Shown here in pieces: positions 1 to 5,304 of a DNA stretch of 6,453 bases. A model generated the notes under the pieces. The model did no database searches and was not told the DNA's origin. It saw nothing but the letters and a program-made list of their open reading frames with translations. A program made the position numbers and the translations under genes. The stretch lies in NCBI GenBank assembly GCA_903907305.1, contig CAIVNT010000373.1, positions 1-6,453 of the forward strand, written 5' to 3'. This DNA comes from an uncultured Ignavibacteriota bacterium. Its GTDB lineage: Bacteria; Bacteroidota; Ignavibacteria; UBA10030; UBA8401. Numbering within the stretch: position 1 is the stretch's first letter; each line of letters starts with the position of its first letter.

Positions 1-748
1 CGGTTGTTCCTCCCTTAAAACTGTGCACTTGCGGCATGAATGTGAGCGTGAACCATATCTGTTCAGAGGAATATGAAAGTGTCGGCCCAACAAACACGGA
101 AGAGTGCTTCAAACTACCGGCGATGAGAATATTATCATTGCGGAGTTCGATACCAGCTCCTAAGCCATTTTTGGCGATATAGGCTAGAGCAATACCCGGT
201 TTGATCTTCAATTCTTTGGAGACGGTCTCTGTTCCTTTGACAATGTCCGTTAATGCTTCGTATTCACCGGTGATATCTGCTGCCCATAGCAATTGCTGAA
301 ACTGCTTATCAAAGATCACCTTTGTCTCCAATTCAATGTTGTCGGTACCGAGTGTCGCTTCACCGTAAAACGAGAATCCGACAGGATCCGCAACTCTGTC
401 CATCAATTTATATTTCCATTCATTGGAGATACTGACTTCGATAGAGGAAGATTTTCCGCCGCCGGCAAGTTCATTATTACTGTCATTGGTGCGCGTGGTG
501 GTATTCAGATAGAATGCGGACATCAGATTGTTCGACACACCGAATTCAAATTCGATCCGTTGATCCAGCCGATGATAGAGATACTCCCGTCCGCGTCTGT
601 CGGTGTTCCAAAGTTCTAATTCACGTGCACCGGCAGGGAGGACGGATGATTCGTAAGTGTATCCGAACCGCCGCTCATTGGAGAGTGTCCGCTCCGGTGT
701 CAAGAGTGAAAGTATTAATGAAAAAGAGAGTAGAAGAAAATATCTCAT
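1..748 (-). CDS. Probable outer-membrane beta-barrel protein, partial (C-terminus beyond the left edge)
   Basis: An open frame runs from an ATG at 748 down to base 2 without a stop (249 codons in the window; the gene continues past the left edge). The N-terminus is a typical Sec signal peptide: MR, then a hydrophobic stretch of Phe/Leu/Ile/Ser to about residue 17, then a polar region around residues 18-26. The mature part opens with RFGYTYESSVLPAGARELE and continues in short alternating polar/hydrophobic strands (for example around residues 58-80 and 110-160) rich in Tyr, Asn, Glu and Gly, with few long hydrophobic runs. This is what outer-membrane barrels look like, and the N-terminus recalls uncharacterised 'transporter-like' barrels (DUF6662-type), though that family assignment is from memory. 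A GGGAG ribosome binding site (757-761) lies 8 bases before the start. It is on the same strand as the feo operon but 175 bases downstream, so it may be transcribed separately. Substrate unknown. Confidence 0.72.
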   Translation of the reverse strand, partial: MRYFLLLSFSLILSLLTPERTLSNERRFGYTYESSVLPAGARELELWNTDRRGREYLYHRLDQRIEFEFGVSNNLMSAFYLNTTTRTNDSNNELAGGGKSSSIEVSISNEWKYKLMDRVADPVGFSFYGEATLGTDNIELETKVIFDKQFQQLLWAADITGEYEALTDIVKGTETVSKELKIKPGIALAYIAKNGLGAGIELRNDNILIAGSLKHSSVFVGPTLSYSSEQIWFTLTFMPQVHSFKGGTT

Positions 749-838
749 GACGGATGCTCCCGATGTTGGTTTCAGTATATGGCATCATCGAGGGAAAATT
801 CGGTTGCTTGACGAAGAGAGGTTCTTTATCTTGCGGAC

Positions 839-920
839 CGAAAGAGTACCTCAATGTGCTCTTGATGTTCAAGCGTATCACTATACCTTTGGCGAGGGAA
901 TCTGGTGATGCGCTTTTTTT
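839..920 (+). ncRNA. Candidate small RNA opposite the 5' region of the outer-membrane protein gene
   Basis: No plus-strand gene lies here, yet the segment folds as a plus-strand RNA. The first hairpin pairs 842-849 with 856-863 (8 bp, one G-U, 6-base loop CTCAAT). The second is the terminator at 871-915 followed by a T run. In both hairpins the imperfect positions are G-U pairs in plus-strand RNA but C-A or A-C mismatches in minus-strand RNA, which points to the plus strand. A weak promoter-like pair, TTGCTT (804-809) and TATCTT (827-832) with a 17-base spacer, would start a transcript near 839. It would be about 82 nt long and lie opposite the leader region of the outer-membrane protein gene. 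The promoter is poor (3/6 and 4/6 matches), so the RNA is a hypothesis; the terminator is the solid part. Confidence 0.28.
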
Positions 921-925
921 ATTTT
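871..925 (+). terminator. Intrinsic terminator reading on the plus strand
   Basis: Bases 871-883 pair with 903-915 as a 13-bp stem in plus-strand RNA (two G-U pairs, otherwise Watson-Crick; core AAGCGTATCAC / GTGATGCGCTT). The loop can form a small inner stem (CCTT 886-889 with AGGG 895-898). The stem runs straight into seven Ts (914-920) and then ATTTT. On the minus strand the same stem has mismatches and is followed by GAACATC with no T run, so it is a poor terminator for the feo operon, whose last stop codon lies at 924-926. Confidence 0.7.
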
Positions 926-1094
926 ACTGATGTGTTGTGGAATGTTTCTTCGTTTGGATCTCCACCAAAGCACATGTGCTGCATTCTTTCTTGTATCGAC
1001 TTGTACGCATCACTGACCGGGTCATGAGTACGATCGTCAGTAACACGATCAAAAGTGAGATAATCTCCTGCCAGTATGTTACGATAATATCCAT
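924..1094 (-). CDS. Small FeoB-associated Cys-containing membrane protein
   Basis: The 56-residue product starts MDIIVTYWQ, has one transmembrane helix at about residues 10-28 (IISLLIVLLTIVLM), then a basic stretch (R, R, RYKK) and a CxxC motif (Cys38 and Cys41, ECSTC), ending in a polar His/Lys/Thr tail. Size, topology and position directly after feoB match the FeoB-associated Cys-rich membrane proteins, whose role in ferrous iron uptake is not settled. Family members often have more cysteines; this one has just two, so the match is by architecture. The ATG lies inside the end of feoB (16-base overlap, different frame), and there is an AGGA just before it, consistent with translational coupling. 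An upstream in-frame ATG at 1217 would add 41 residues wholly inside feoB and is unlikely. Confidence 0.66.
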   Translation of the reverse strand: MDIIVTYWQEIISLLIVLLTIVLMTRSVMRTSRYKKECSTCALVEIQTKKHSTTHQ

Positions 1095-3184
1095 AATCCT
1101 ATCCGATAGGTCACAAAGGTTCCGGCATACGCCAGCAACGTCATATAAACGAATTGCGCTGCCGGCCATTTCCATCCATTCGTTTCTCTGCGCACGACTG
1201 CCACGGTGGATAAACATTGCATTGCAAGTACGTAATAGACCATGATACAGAGTGCTGTTAAGAGTGAAAAAGTCGGCAATCCTGTGACGGGATCTTTTTC
1301 TTTTTGCATCTGCTCTTTCAGTGTTGCATTCGCTTCATCGGCATGCTCTATATTATAGATTGTGCCGAGTGTTCCAACGAACACTTCGCGTTGCAGTAAC
1401 GAACTGATGATTCCAATCCCGATCTTCCAGTCGAATCCTAATGGTTTCAGTACCGGTTCGATTGCATGTCCGGCTTGTCCCACAAAACTGTGTGCAAGTT
1501 TTTCGGATGATGTTCCTTGGGCCATCTTCGGATATGTTGCGAGGAACCACAACACGATCGATACCCCCAGAATGATCGTTCCGGCATTCTTCAGGAAGAG
1601 CAGTGACCGTTCCCACATGTGAATGAATGTATTCTTCAATGACGGTATTCTGTATGGAGGCAATTCCATTATGAAGACAGGCTTTGGTCCTTTAAGAATT
1701 GTGCTCTTCAATACTCTTGCAGTCAGCAGTGCAGTGATCAACCCGAGCAGATACATGGAGATCAATACCACCGCCGGTAGACTCATAAATCCGAATAACA
1801 GGACATTCGGAACGAATGATGCGATCAACAATGAAAATACCGGCAGACGAGCGCTGCAACTCATCAGCGGAGCGACAAGAATTGTTACAAGACGGTCCCG
1901 CTGATTTTCGATCGTTCGTGTGGCCATGATCCCGGGGATTGCACAGGCGAAAGAGGAGAGCAAGGGAATAAATGATTTTCCGTGCAGTCCCACCTTACTC
2001 ATCACCCGGTCCATAATAAAAGCTGCCCGTGCCATATATCCCGTATCCTCAAGAAAGCCGAGGAAAAGAAATAAGAACAGAATCTGTGGGAGGAATGTAA
2101 CGACAGCACCGACTCCGCCGATAATGCCACGTGCGATAAGACTTTGAAGATCACCTTCCGGAATGACGGTGGAAACCGATCGAGCAAGCATATCGAACGC
2201 AGAACCGATCAATTCCATAGGATAATTGGCCCACGTGAAAATTGTTTGAAACATCACTGCCATCAGGACAAAAAAGATGACAAATCCCCAGATGCGATGC
2301 GTGAGCACTGCATCGATAGAATCATGAATGGTATTTTGGTGGCGTGGCGTGGTATGTCGTACACTCTTTTTATAGGCTGCATTGGTCCATCGGAATCGCG
2401 ATTCCACGAAGATTGAATGCCGATCAACTCCCGTCAATTGTAAATTACTATGGTCTTGTTGCAGATGATTCAGTGTCTCACTGTTATATTCATTTGAAAA
2501 TGAAGAGACATCTTTCGGAGTGGAGAGGAGCAATTGCGCTTCATGAAATGCTGCAGGTTCCGACATCTTCTCGTTCGCGATCAGAATTGAAACAAGTTCG
2601 TTATGTTCAATGCGTACCGGCTCTGGTAATTGCCATTGCCGGATAACATCCGCAATCGGAGGAAGTTGTTCAAAAGCAGAAAGAAGTTCTTTTGTTCCGA
2701 TCCCTTTGCTTGCAACCATTGGAATGAAGGGAACTCCGAATTCTTTCCGAAGCATTGACGTATCGATGGCAATACCTGCTTCATTGATCCGGTCGATCAT
2801 ATTCAATGAAACGACAGTCGGAATTTTAAGATCGATAATCTGACTGAGCAGATAAAGGTTACGCTCAAGATTGGTCGCATCCGCAACGAAAATGATCAGT
2901 TCCGGCGGGGGTGTACCGGGAATTCTTCCAAAGAGGATATCCGTCACTACTTTTTCATCCGGTGAATTTGCAGACAGAGAATAGGTGCCCGGTAGATCAA
3001 GGACGATGATCTCTTCCGATCCGATCAGGATCCTTCCTTCTTTTTTCTCGACTGTGACTCCCGGATAATTTCCAACTTTTTGCCGCAGGCCGGTCAATTC
3101 ATTAAAGAGTGTGGTTTTGCCGCAATTAGGATTTCCAATGAGGGCGATGGTGCGCAAAGATTTTTTGGGGGAGACTGCATTCAT
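1079..3184 (-). CDS. feoB: Ferrous iron transport protein B (FeoB)
   Basis: This 701-residue inner-membrane protein imports Fe2+ using a cytosolic N-terminal GTPase-like domain. The G motifs are all visible: G1 GNPNCGKT (17-24), the G2 Thr at 44 in NYPGVT, G3 DLPG (63-66), G4 NMID (128-131) and G5 VASK (157-160). A variable helical region (about 170-290) links to the membrane part, which has about eight or more hydrophobic segments from residue 300 on. Two Gate (nucleoside-recognition-like) regions are marked by EDTGYMARAAFIMDR (379-393), SFACAIPGIMATRTIE (411-426, Cys414), SCSARLP (442-448, Cys443) and a late Cys657 in AMQCLST. The gate Cys sits in an ACAIPG context and not the GCNVPA of Escherichia coli FeoB. 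Length is somewhat below the E. coli protein (about 770). No clear ribosome binding site precedes the start; the gene lies 36 bases after feoA. No frame damage is seen. Confidence 0.97.
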   Translation of the reverse strand: MNAVSPKKSLRTIALIGNPNCGKTTLFNELTGLRQKVGNYPGVTVEKKEGRILIGSEEIIVLDLPGTYSLSANSPDEKVVTDILFGRIPGTPPPELIIFVADATNLERNLYLLSQIIDLKIPTVVSLNMIDRINEAGIAIDTSMLRKEFGVPFIPMVASKGIGTKELLSAFEQLPPIADVIRQWQLPEPVRIEHNELVSILIANEKMSEPAAFHEAQLLLSTPKDVSSFSNEYNSETLNHLQQDHSNLQLTGVDRHSIFVESRFRWTNAAYKKSVRHTTPRHQNTIHDSIDAVLTHRIWGFVIFFVLMAVMFQTIFTWANYPMELIGSAFDMLARSVSTVIPEGDLQSLIARGIIGGVGAVVTFLPQILFLFLFLGFLEDTGYMARAAFIMDRVMSKVGLHGKSFIPLLSSFACAIPGIMATRTIENQRDRLVTILVAPLMSCSARLPVFSLLIASFVPNVLLFGFMSLPAVVLISMYLLGLITALLTARVLKSTILKGPKPVFIMELPPYRIPSLKNTFIHMWERSLLFLKNAGTIILGVSIVLWFLATYPKMAQGTSSEKLAHSFVGQAGHAIEPVLKPLGFDWKIGIGIISSLLQREVFVGTLGTIYNIEHADEANATLKEQMQKEKDPVTGLPTFSLLTALCIMVYYVLAMQCLSTVAVVRRETNGWKWPAAQFVYMTLLAYAGTFVTYRIGLWILS

Positions 3185-3220
3185 AAATGCTGCACAAACA
3201 ATTCTAAATTCTACTCGTGA

Positions 3221-3463
3221 TTACTCTTTGCTGGGCAAGACGACGATCGCGTTTGCAGTTGTGTAGTTCAATCCGATCCTAGTGTTGCATACCTCACAGA
3301 TCAATTGGGACGATCCGGATGACACTAGCCGTATGGTTGCATTTTCGCAGAACCCGACTTCACGCAAACGGTTGCAGGTGTCCGGATGTGAATCCAGGTG
3401 GGAGATGGTCACGGTTGTTCCGGCCGGTGTTTGTGCTAATGTTTTCAGTTTCATTTTTGGCAT
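3221..3463 (-). CDS. feoA: Ferrous iron transport protein A (FeoA)
   Basis: FeoA is a small cytosolic SH3-like protein that works with FeoB. The 80-residue product carries the family pattern: an N-terminal KLKTLAQTPAG strand, the core NRLREVGFCENATIRLV (31-47) and a last strand pair ending in ANAIVVLP (70-77). It has four cysteines (30, 39, 56, 59), the last two forming CEVC, a trait I associate with FeoA of Bacteroidota/Chlorobi-like bacteria. Two starts are possible. ATG at 3463 (MPKMKLK) has a GGAG (3474-3477) 10 bases upstream and overlaps fur by 13 bases; it is used here. ATG at 3454 (MKLK) makes a classic ATGA overlap with the fur stop. The long reading frame up to 3526 lies inside fur and is not credible. 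The gene is co-transcribed with fur and feoB. Confidence 0.92.
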   Translation of the reverse strand: MPKMKLKTLAQTPAGTTVTISHLDSHPDTCNRLREVGFCENATIRLVSSGSSQLICEVCNTRIGLNYTTANAIVVLPSKE

Positions 3464-3885
3464 TTTGAACAGACTCCAAAGATCTGAAGAGTTGTTGTTT
3501 GAACGGTGAACTTGTTCGTCTCGCACACTTCTTTTTGCACTTTCTCGATTTTGTCATTCACGAACTCGATGATGTCTCCGCACTCAAGACAGATCAGATG
3601 ATGATGATGCGGCCGCCCGAATGCAATTTCATACCGAGAATGATTCTCGCCGAAACGGTATTTTGAGATCAGTCCGCAATCCTGAAGAAGATCCAATGTA
3701 TTGTAGACTGTTGCTCGGGATACTTTCTGTCCTGCAGTTTTCATCTGGAAGAAAAGTTCATCAGCATCAAAATGCCCGCCGTAATTCATTACCGCTTCAA
3801 GAATCATGAAACGTTCAGGCGTGATCCTGTAACTCCCGGATTTGAGATACTTGGTGAAGTTTTCTTTGGCTAATTCGAGTTCCAT
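3451..3885 (-). CDS. fur: Fur-family metalloregulator, probably iron-sensing Fur
   Basis: This 144-residue DNA-binding repressor has the normal Fur length and layout: a winged helix with RITPERFMILEAV (20-32) and recognition helix SRATVYNTLDLL (56-67), then a dimerisation domain. Metal ligands are visible: His38 in GGHFDADELF, Glu86, the run HHHH (93-96), Glu107 in DIIEF, and two structural zinc CxxC pairs, Cys99/Cys102 and Cys139/Cys142. Glu at positions 86 and 107, where the peroxide sensor PerR has Asp, favours an iron-type Fur over PerR. It is the first gene of the feo operon and overlaps feoA. Its promoter region carries an inverted repeat at the predicted transcription start, suggesting that it represses itself and the feo genes when iron is plentiful. 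Zur or another metal specificity cannot be excluded from sequence alone. Confidence 0.9.
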   Translation of the reverse strand: MELELAKENFTKYLKSGSYRITPERFMILEAVMNYGGHFDADELFFQMKTAGQKVSRATVYNTLDLLQDCGLISKYRFGENHSRYEIAFGRPHHHHLICLECGDIIEFVNDKIEKVQKEVCETNKFTVQTTTLQIFGVCSKCQK

Positions 3886-3891
3886 TAATTC

Positions 3892-3914
3892 TTATTTAGA
3901 CTTAATCTAAGTAA
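3892..3914. promoter_or_regulatory. Candidate Fur-family operator (7-1-7 inverted repeat)
   Basis: The core TTAGACT-T-AATCTAA (3896-3910) is an inverted repeat of two 7-base halves around one central base with 6 of 7 positions paired. The symmetry extends outward by TTA/TAA after one mismatch (9 of 11 pairs over 3892-3914). The 7-1-7 geometry is that of Fur and PerR boxes, though the letters differ from the classical GATAAT form. It lies just after the -10 element and 10 bases before the fur ATG, where bound repressor would block transcription. Confidence 0.55.
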
Positions 3915-3942
3915 ATATAAAGTATTTTTCCTGATCAGGCAA
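3914..3942 (-). promoter_or_regulatory. Promoter of fur-feoA-feoB
   Basis: On the minus strand TTGCCT (3937-3942) and TATATT (3914-3919) are separated by exactly 17 bases, a good sigma70-like arrangement. Transcription would start near 3907, inside the inverted repeat, giving a leader of about 20 nt before the fur ATG. The -35 element overlaps a perfect 10-base palindrome, CCTGATCAGG (3930-3939). Confidence 0.5.
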
Positions 3943-4014
3943 GGAATAGTTACGAATTTCTGCGAAAAACGCAAATTGGACTAAGTTAAACCTATTTTGT
4001 CTAAACAATAAAAA

Positions 4015-4043
4015 TTTCCTACGCAGATACTTTTTTGTATATT
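4015..4043 (+). promoter_or_regulatory. Possible promoter of the dehydrogenase operon
   Basis: TTTCCT (4015-4020) and TATATT (4038-4043) are 17 bases apart. The -10 is good and the -35 poor. An ATTATT-C-AATAAT palindrome (4053-4065) lies just downstream, between the predicted start and the ribosome binding site AGGA (4085-4088). A Bacteroidota-type element (TTACTTTG, 4043-4050, one mismatch to TAnnTTTG) overlaps and could be the true -7 signal. Confidence 0.3.
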
Positions 4044-4092
4044 TACTTTGTTATTATTCAATAATCATACCAAATTGTCTTAAAAGGAAATT

Positions 4093-4851
4093 ATGATCTC
4101 TCTTTGGAATCAAGTTGTTGTAATTACAGGGGGTTCTCGTGGAATTGGGGCCGCAGCCGCAATACAGTTTGCCAAGGCAGGTGCCGATGTTGTCATCACT
4201 TATACCAAAAATGCAAAAGCCGCTAATGCAGTTATCGAAAGTGTGAAGAATGAATGGCGAGACGGGTTAGCAATAAAAGCCGATGTCTCCAAACCGGAAA
4301 ATGCTAAAAAAGTTGTTCAACAGACAATAAAAAAATTTGGAAAAATTGACATTCTTGTTAACAACGCCGGAATATGGACCTACGGAAAGATCGGTTCCAT
4401 GAGCGAAAAAGTGTGGAAACAAACGATGCAGGTAAATCTCGATGGAATGTTCTATATGTGCAATGCGGTTGTGCCATTCATGAAGGAACAGCATTCGGGA
4501 AAGATCATTAATATCTCGAGCACTGCCGGACAGCGCGGTGAAGCTGAACATTCGCACTATGCAGCATCAAAGGGAGGAATGATCTCTTTTACAAAAGCAA
4601 TTGCTACCGAACTAGGACCGTTCAACATCAACGTTAATTCAGTCGCGCCGGGGTGGGTTGATACCGACCTGAATGATTCGGTCTTTTCGGATAAGAAGTA
4701 TAAGGAACTGGAGCGCAAAAAAATTCCGATACAACGGATCCCGACGGCAGACGATATCGCCGGTCCGATCATTTTTCTTGCTTCCGAACTGTCCCGGCAT
4801 ATCACAGGCGAGATCATGAATGTTAACGGCGGAAGCGTTCTGGTTGGTTAA
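4093..4851 (+). CDS. Short-chain dehydrogenase/reductase, FabG-like
   Basis: This is a 252-residue classical SDR, the usual length for 3-oxoacyl-ACP reductases and related alcohol dehydrogenases. The cofactor loop TGGSRGIG (12-19) is intact, with Asp64 in ADVS binding adenine, NNAG at 90-93, and the full catalytic tetrad Asn115, Ser143, Tyr156 and Lys160 (YAASK). PGW (186-188) and the C-terminal GEIMNVNGG (239-247) are also normal for the family. Arg16 in the loop and the absence of an acidic residue at the end of the second strand favour NADP(H). It resembles FabG closely, but it sits beside a SRPBCC and a CPBP-type gene, not other fatty-acid synthesis genes, so it may reduce a different keto substrate; for that reason no symbol is given. 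AGGA lies 4 bases before the ATG. First gene of a three-gene unit. Confidence 0.93.
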   Translation: MISLWNQVVVITGGSRGIGAAAAIQFAKAGADVVITYTKNAKAANAVIESVKNEWRDGLAIKADVSKPENAKKVVQQTIKKFGKIDILVNNAGIWTYGKIGSMSEKVWKQTMQVNLDGMFYMCNAVVPFMKEQHSGKIINISSTAGQRGEAEHSHYAASKGGMISFTKAIATELGPFNINVNSVAPGWVDTDLNDSVFSDKKYKELERKKIPIQRIPTADDIAGPIIFLASELSRHITGEIMNVNGGSVLVG

Positions 4852-5304
4852 GTGACATCACTCGAATTCATTTCCGCTATCCCGACGAGCCAGAAAGAAC
4901 TTTGCGACTTTCATCTGAAGTTCGTGAACGTTGCTGTTGTTACCCCGCCGATTATTAAAGTCCGGTTCAGTCTTGTTCCTGACCGTATGGTAGAGGGAAG
5001 CAGAATGACTGTAGAGATCCGGCAATTCGGGCACTGGATTCCGTGGGATGTCACCGTTGAAAAACTTGAACCGGACTCCTTAATGGTTGATGTGCAGTCC
5101 GGAAGAGGGCCGTTCAAATTCTGGAAACATGAACATCATTTCATCGAAAAAGATAATGCTGTCTTTCTCATGGATCGACTTTCCTATCAGTTACCGTTTG
5201 GATTACTCGGGACAATCATTGATCTGATCATCTTTCGATGGATCCAAAAAATGCTTTTTTCCTATAGACACAAAAAGACGAGAGAGTATTTTTTAAATAC
5301 ATGA
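4852..5304 (+). CDS. SRPBCC (START-like) ligand-binding family protein
   Basis: The 150-residue product fits the stand-alone SRPBCC proteins related to cell-division inhibitor-like COG4276. Its N-terminal strand LEFISAIPTSQKELCDFH is followed by VNVAVVTPP, a central EGSRMTVEIRQFGHWIPWDV, then GPFKFWKHEHHF (around 86-97), MDRLSYQLPFGLLG (107-120) and a final helix ending FSYRHKKTREYF. These proteins form a helix-grip fold enclosing a hydrophobic ligand pocket; the ligand is not known. The start is GTG immediately after the dehydrogenase stop codon (no gap). The conserved N-terminal strand begins right there and the next ATG would delete it, so GTG is well supported and translation is probably coupled to the upstream gene. 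Related proteins are often linked or fused to sugar-epimerase-like SDRs, and here too the neighbour is an SDR. Confidence 0.85.
   Translation: MTSLEFISAIPTSQKELCDFHLKFVNVAVVTPPIIKVRFSLVPDRMVEGSRMTVEIRQFGHWIPWDVTVEKLEPDSLMVDVQSGRGPFKFWKHEHHFIEKDNAVFLMDRLSYQLPFGLLGTIIDLIIFRWIQKMLFSYRHKKTREYFLNT

Noticed and set aside
657..908. An 83-codon plus-strand frame ending near the orphan terminator, which could have explained that terminator as the end of a protein gene.
   Set aside because: Its first third is antisense to the signal-peptide region of the outer-membrane gene; the product has no recognisable domain or compositional sense, and its stop (906-908) lies inside the terminator stem.
924..1217. 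A longer 97-residue version of the small FeoB-associated protein.
   Set aside because: The extra 41 residues lie entirely inside feoB in another frame and do not resemble the family, while the ATG at 1094 gives the expected short N-terminus before the membrane helix.
3451..3885. Reading the regulator as PerR (peroxide sensor), suggested by the TTA-ended operator.
   Set aside because: The two positions that are Asp in PerR are Glu here (86 and 107), and the gene heads a ferrous-iron uptake operon.
4053..4065. ATTATT-C-AATAAT palindrome before the dehydrogenase gene as a classical Fur box.
   Set aside because: The half-sites face the opposite way to GATAAT-N-ATTATC, and such AT-only symmetry is common in AT-rich leaders; noted only as context for the promoter.
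4267..4817. Two minus-strand frames of 86-96 codons opposite the dehydrogenase gene.
   Set aside because: They are antisense shadows of a well-conserved SDR; no promoter, ribosome binding site or family resemblance is seen.
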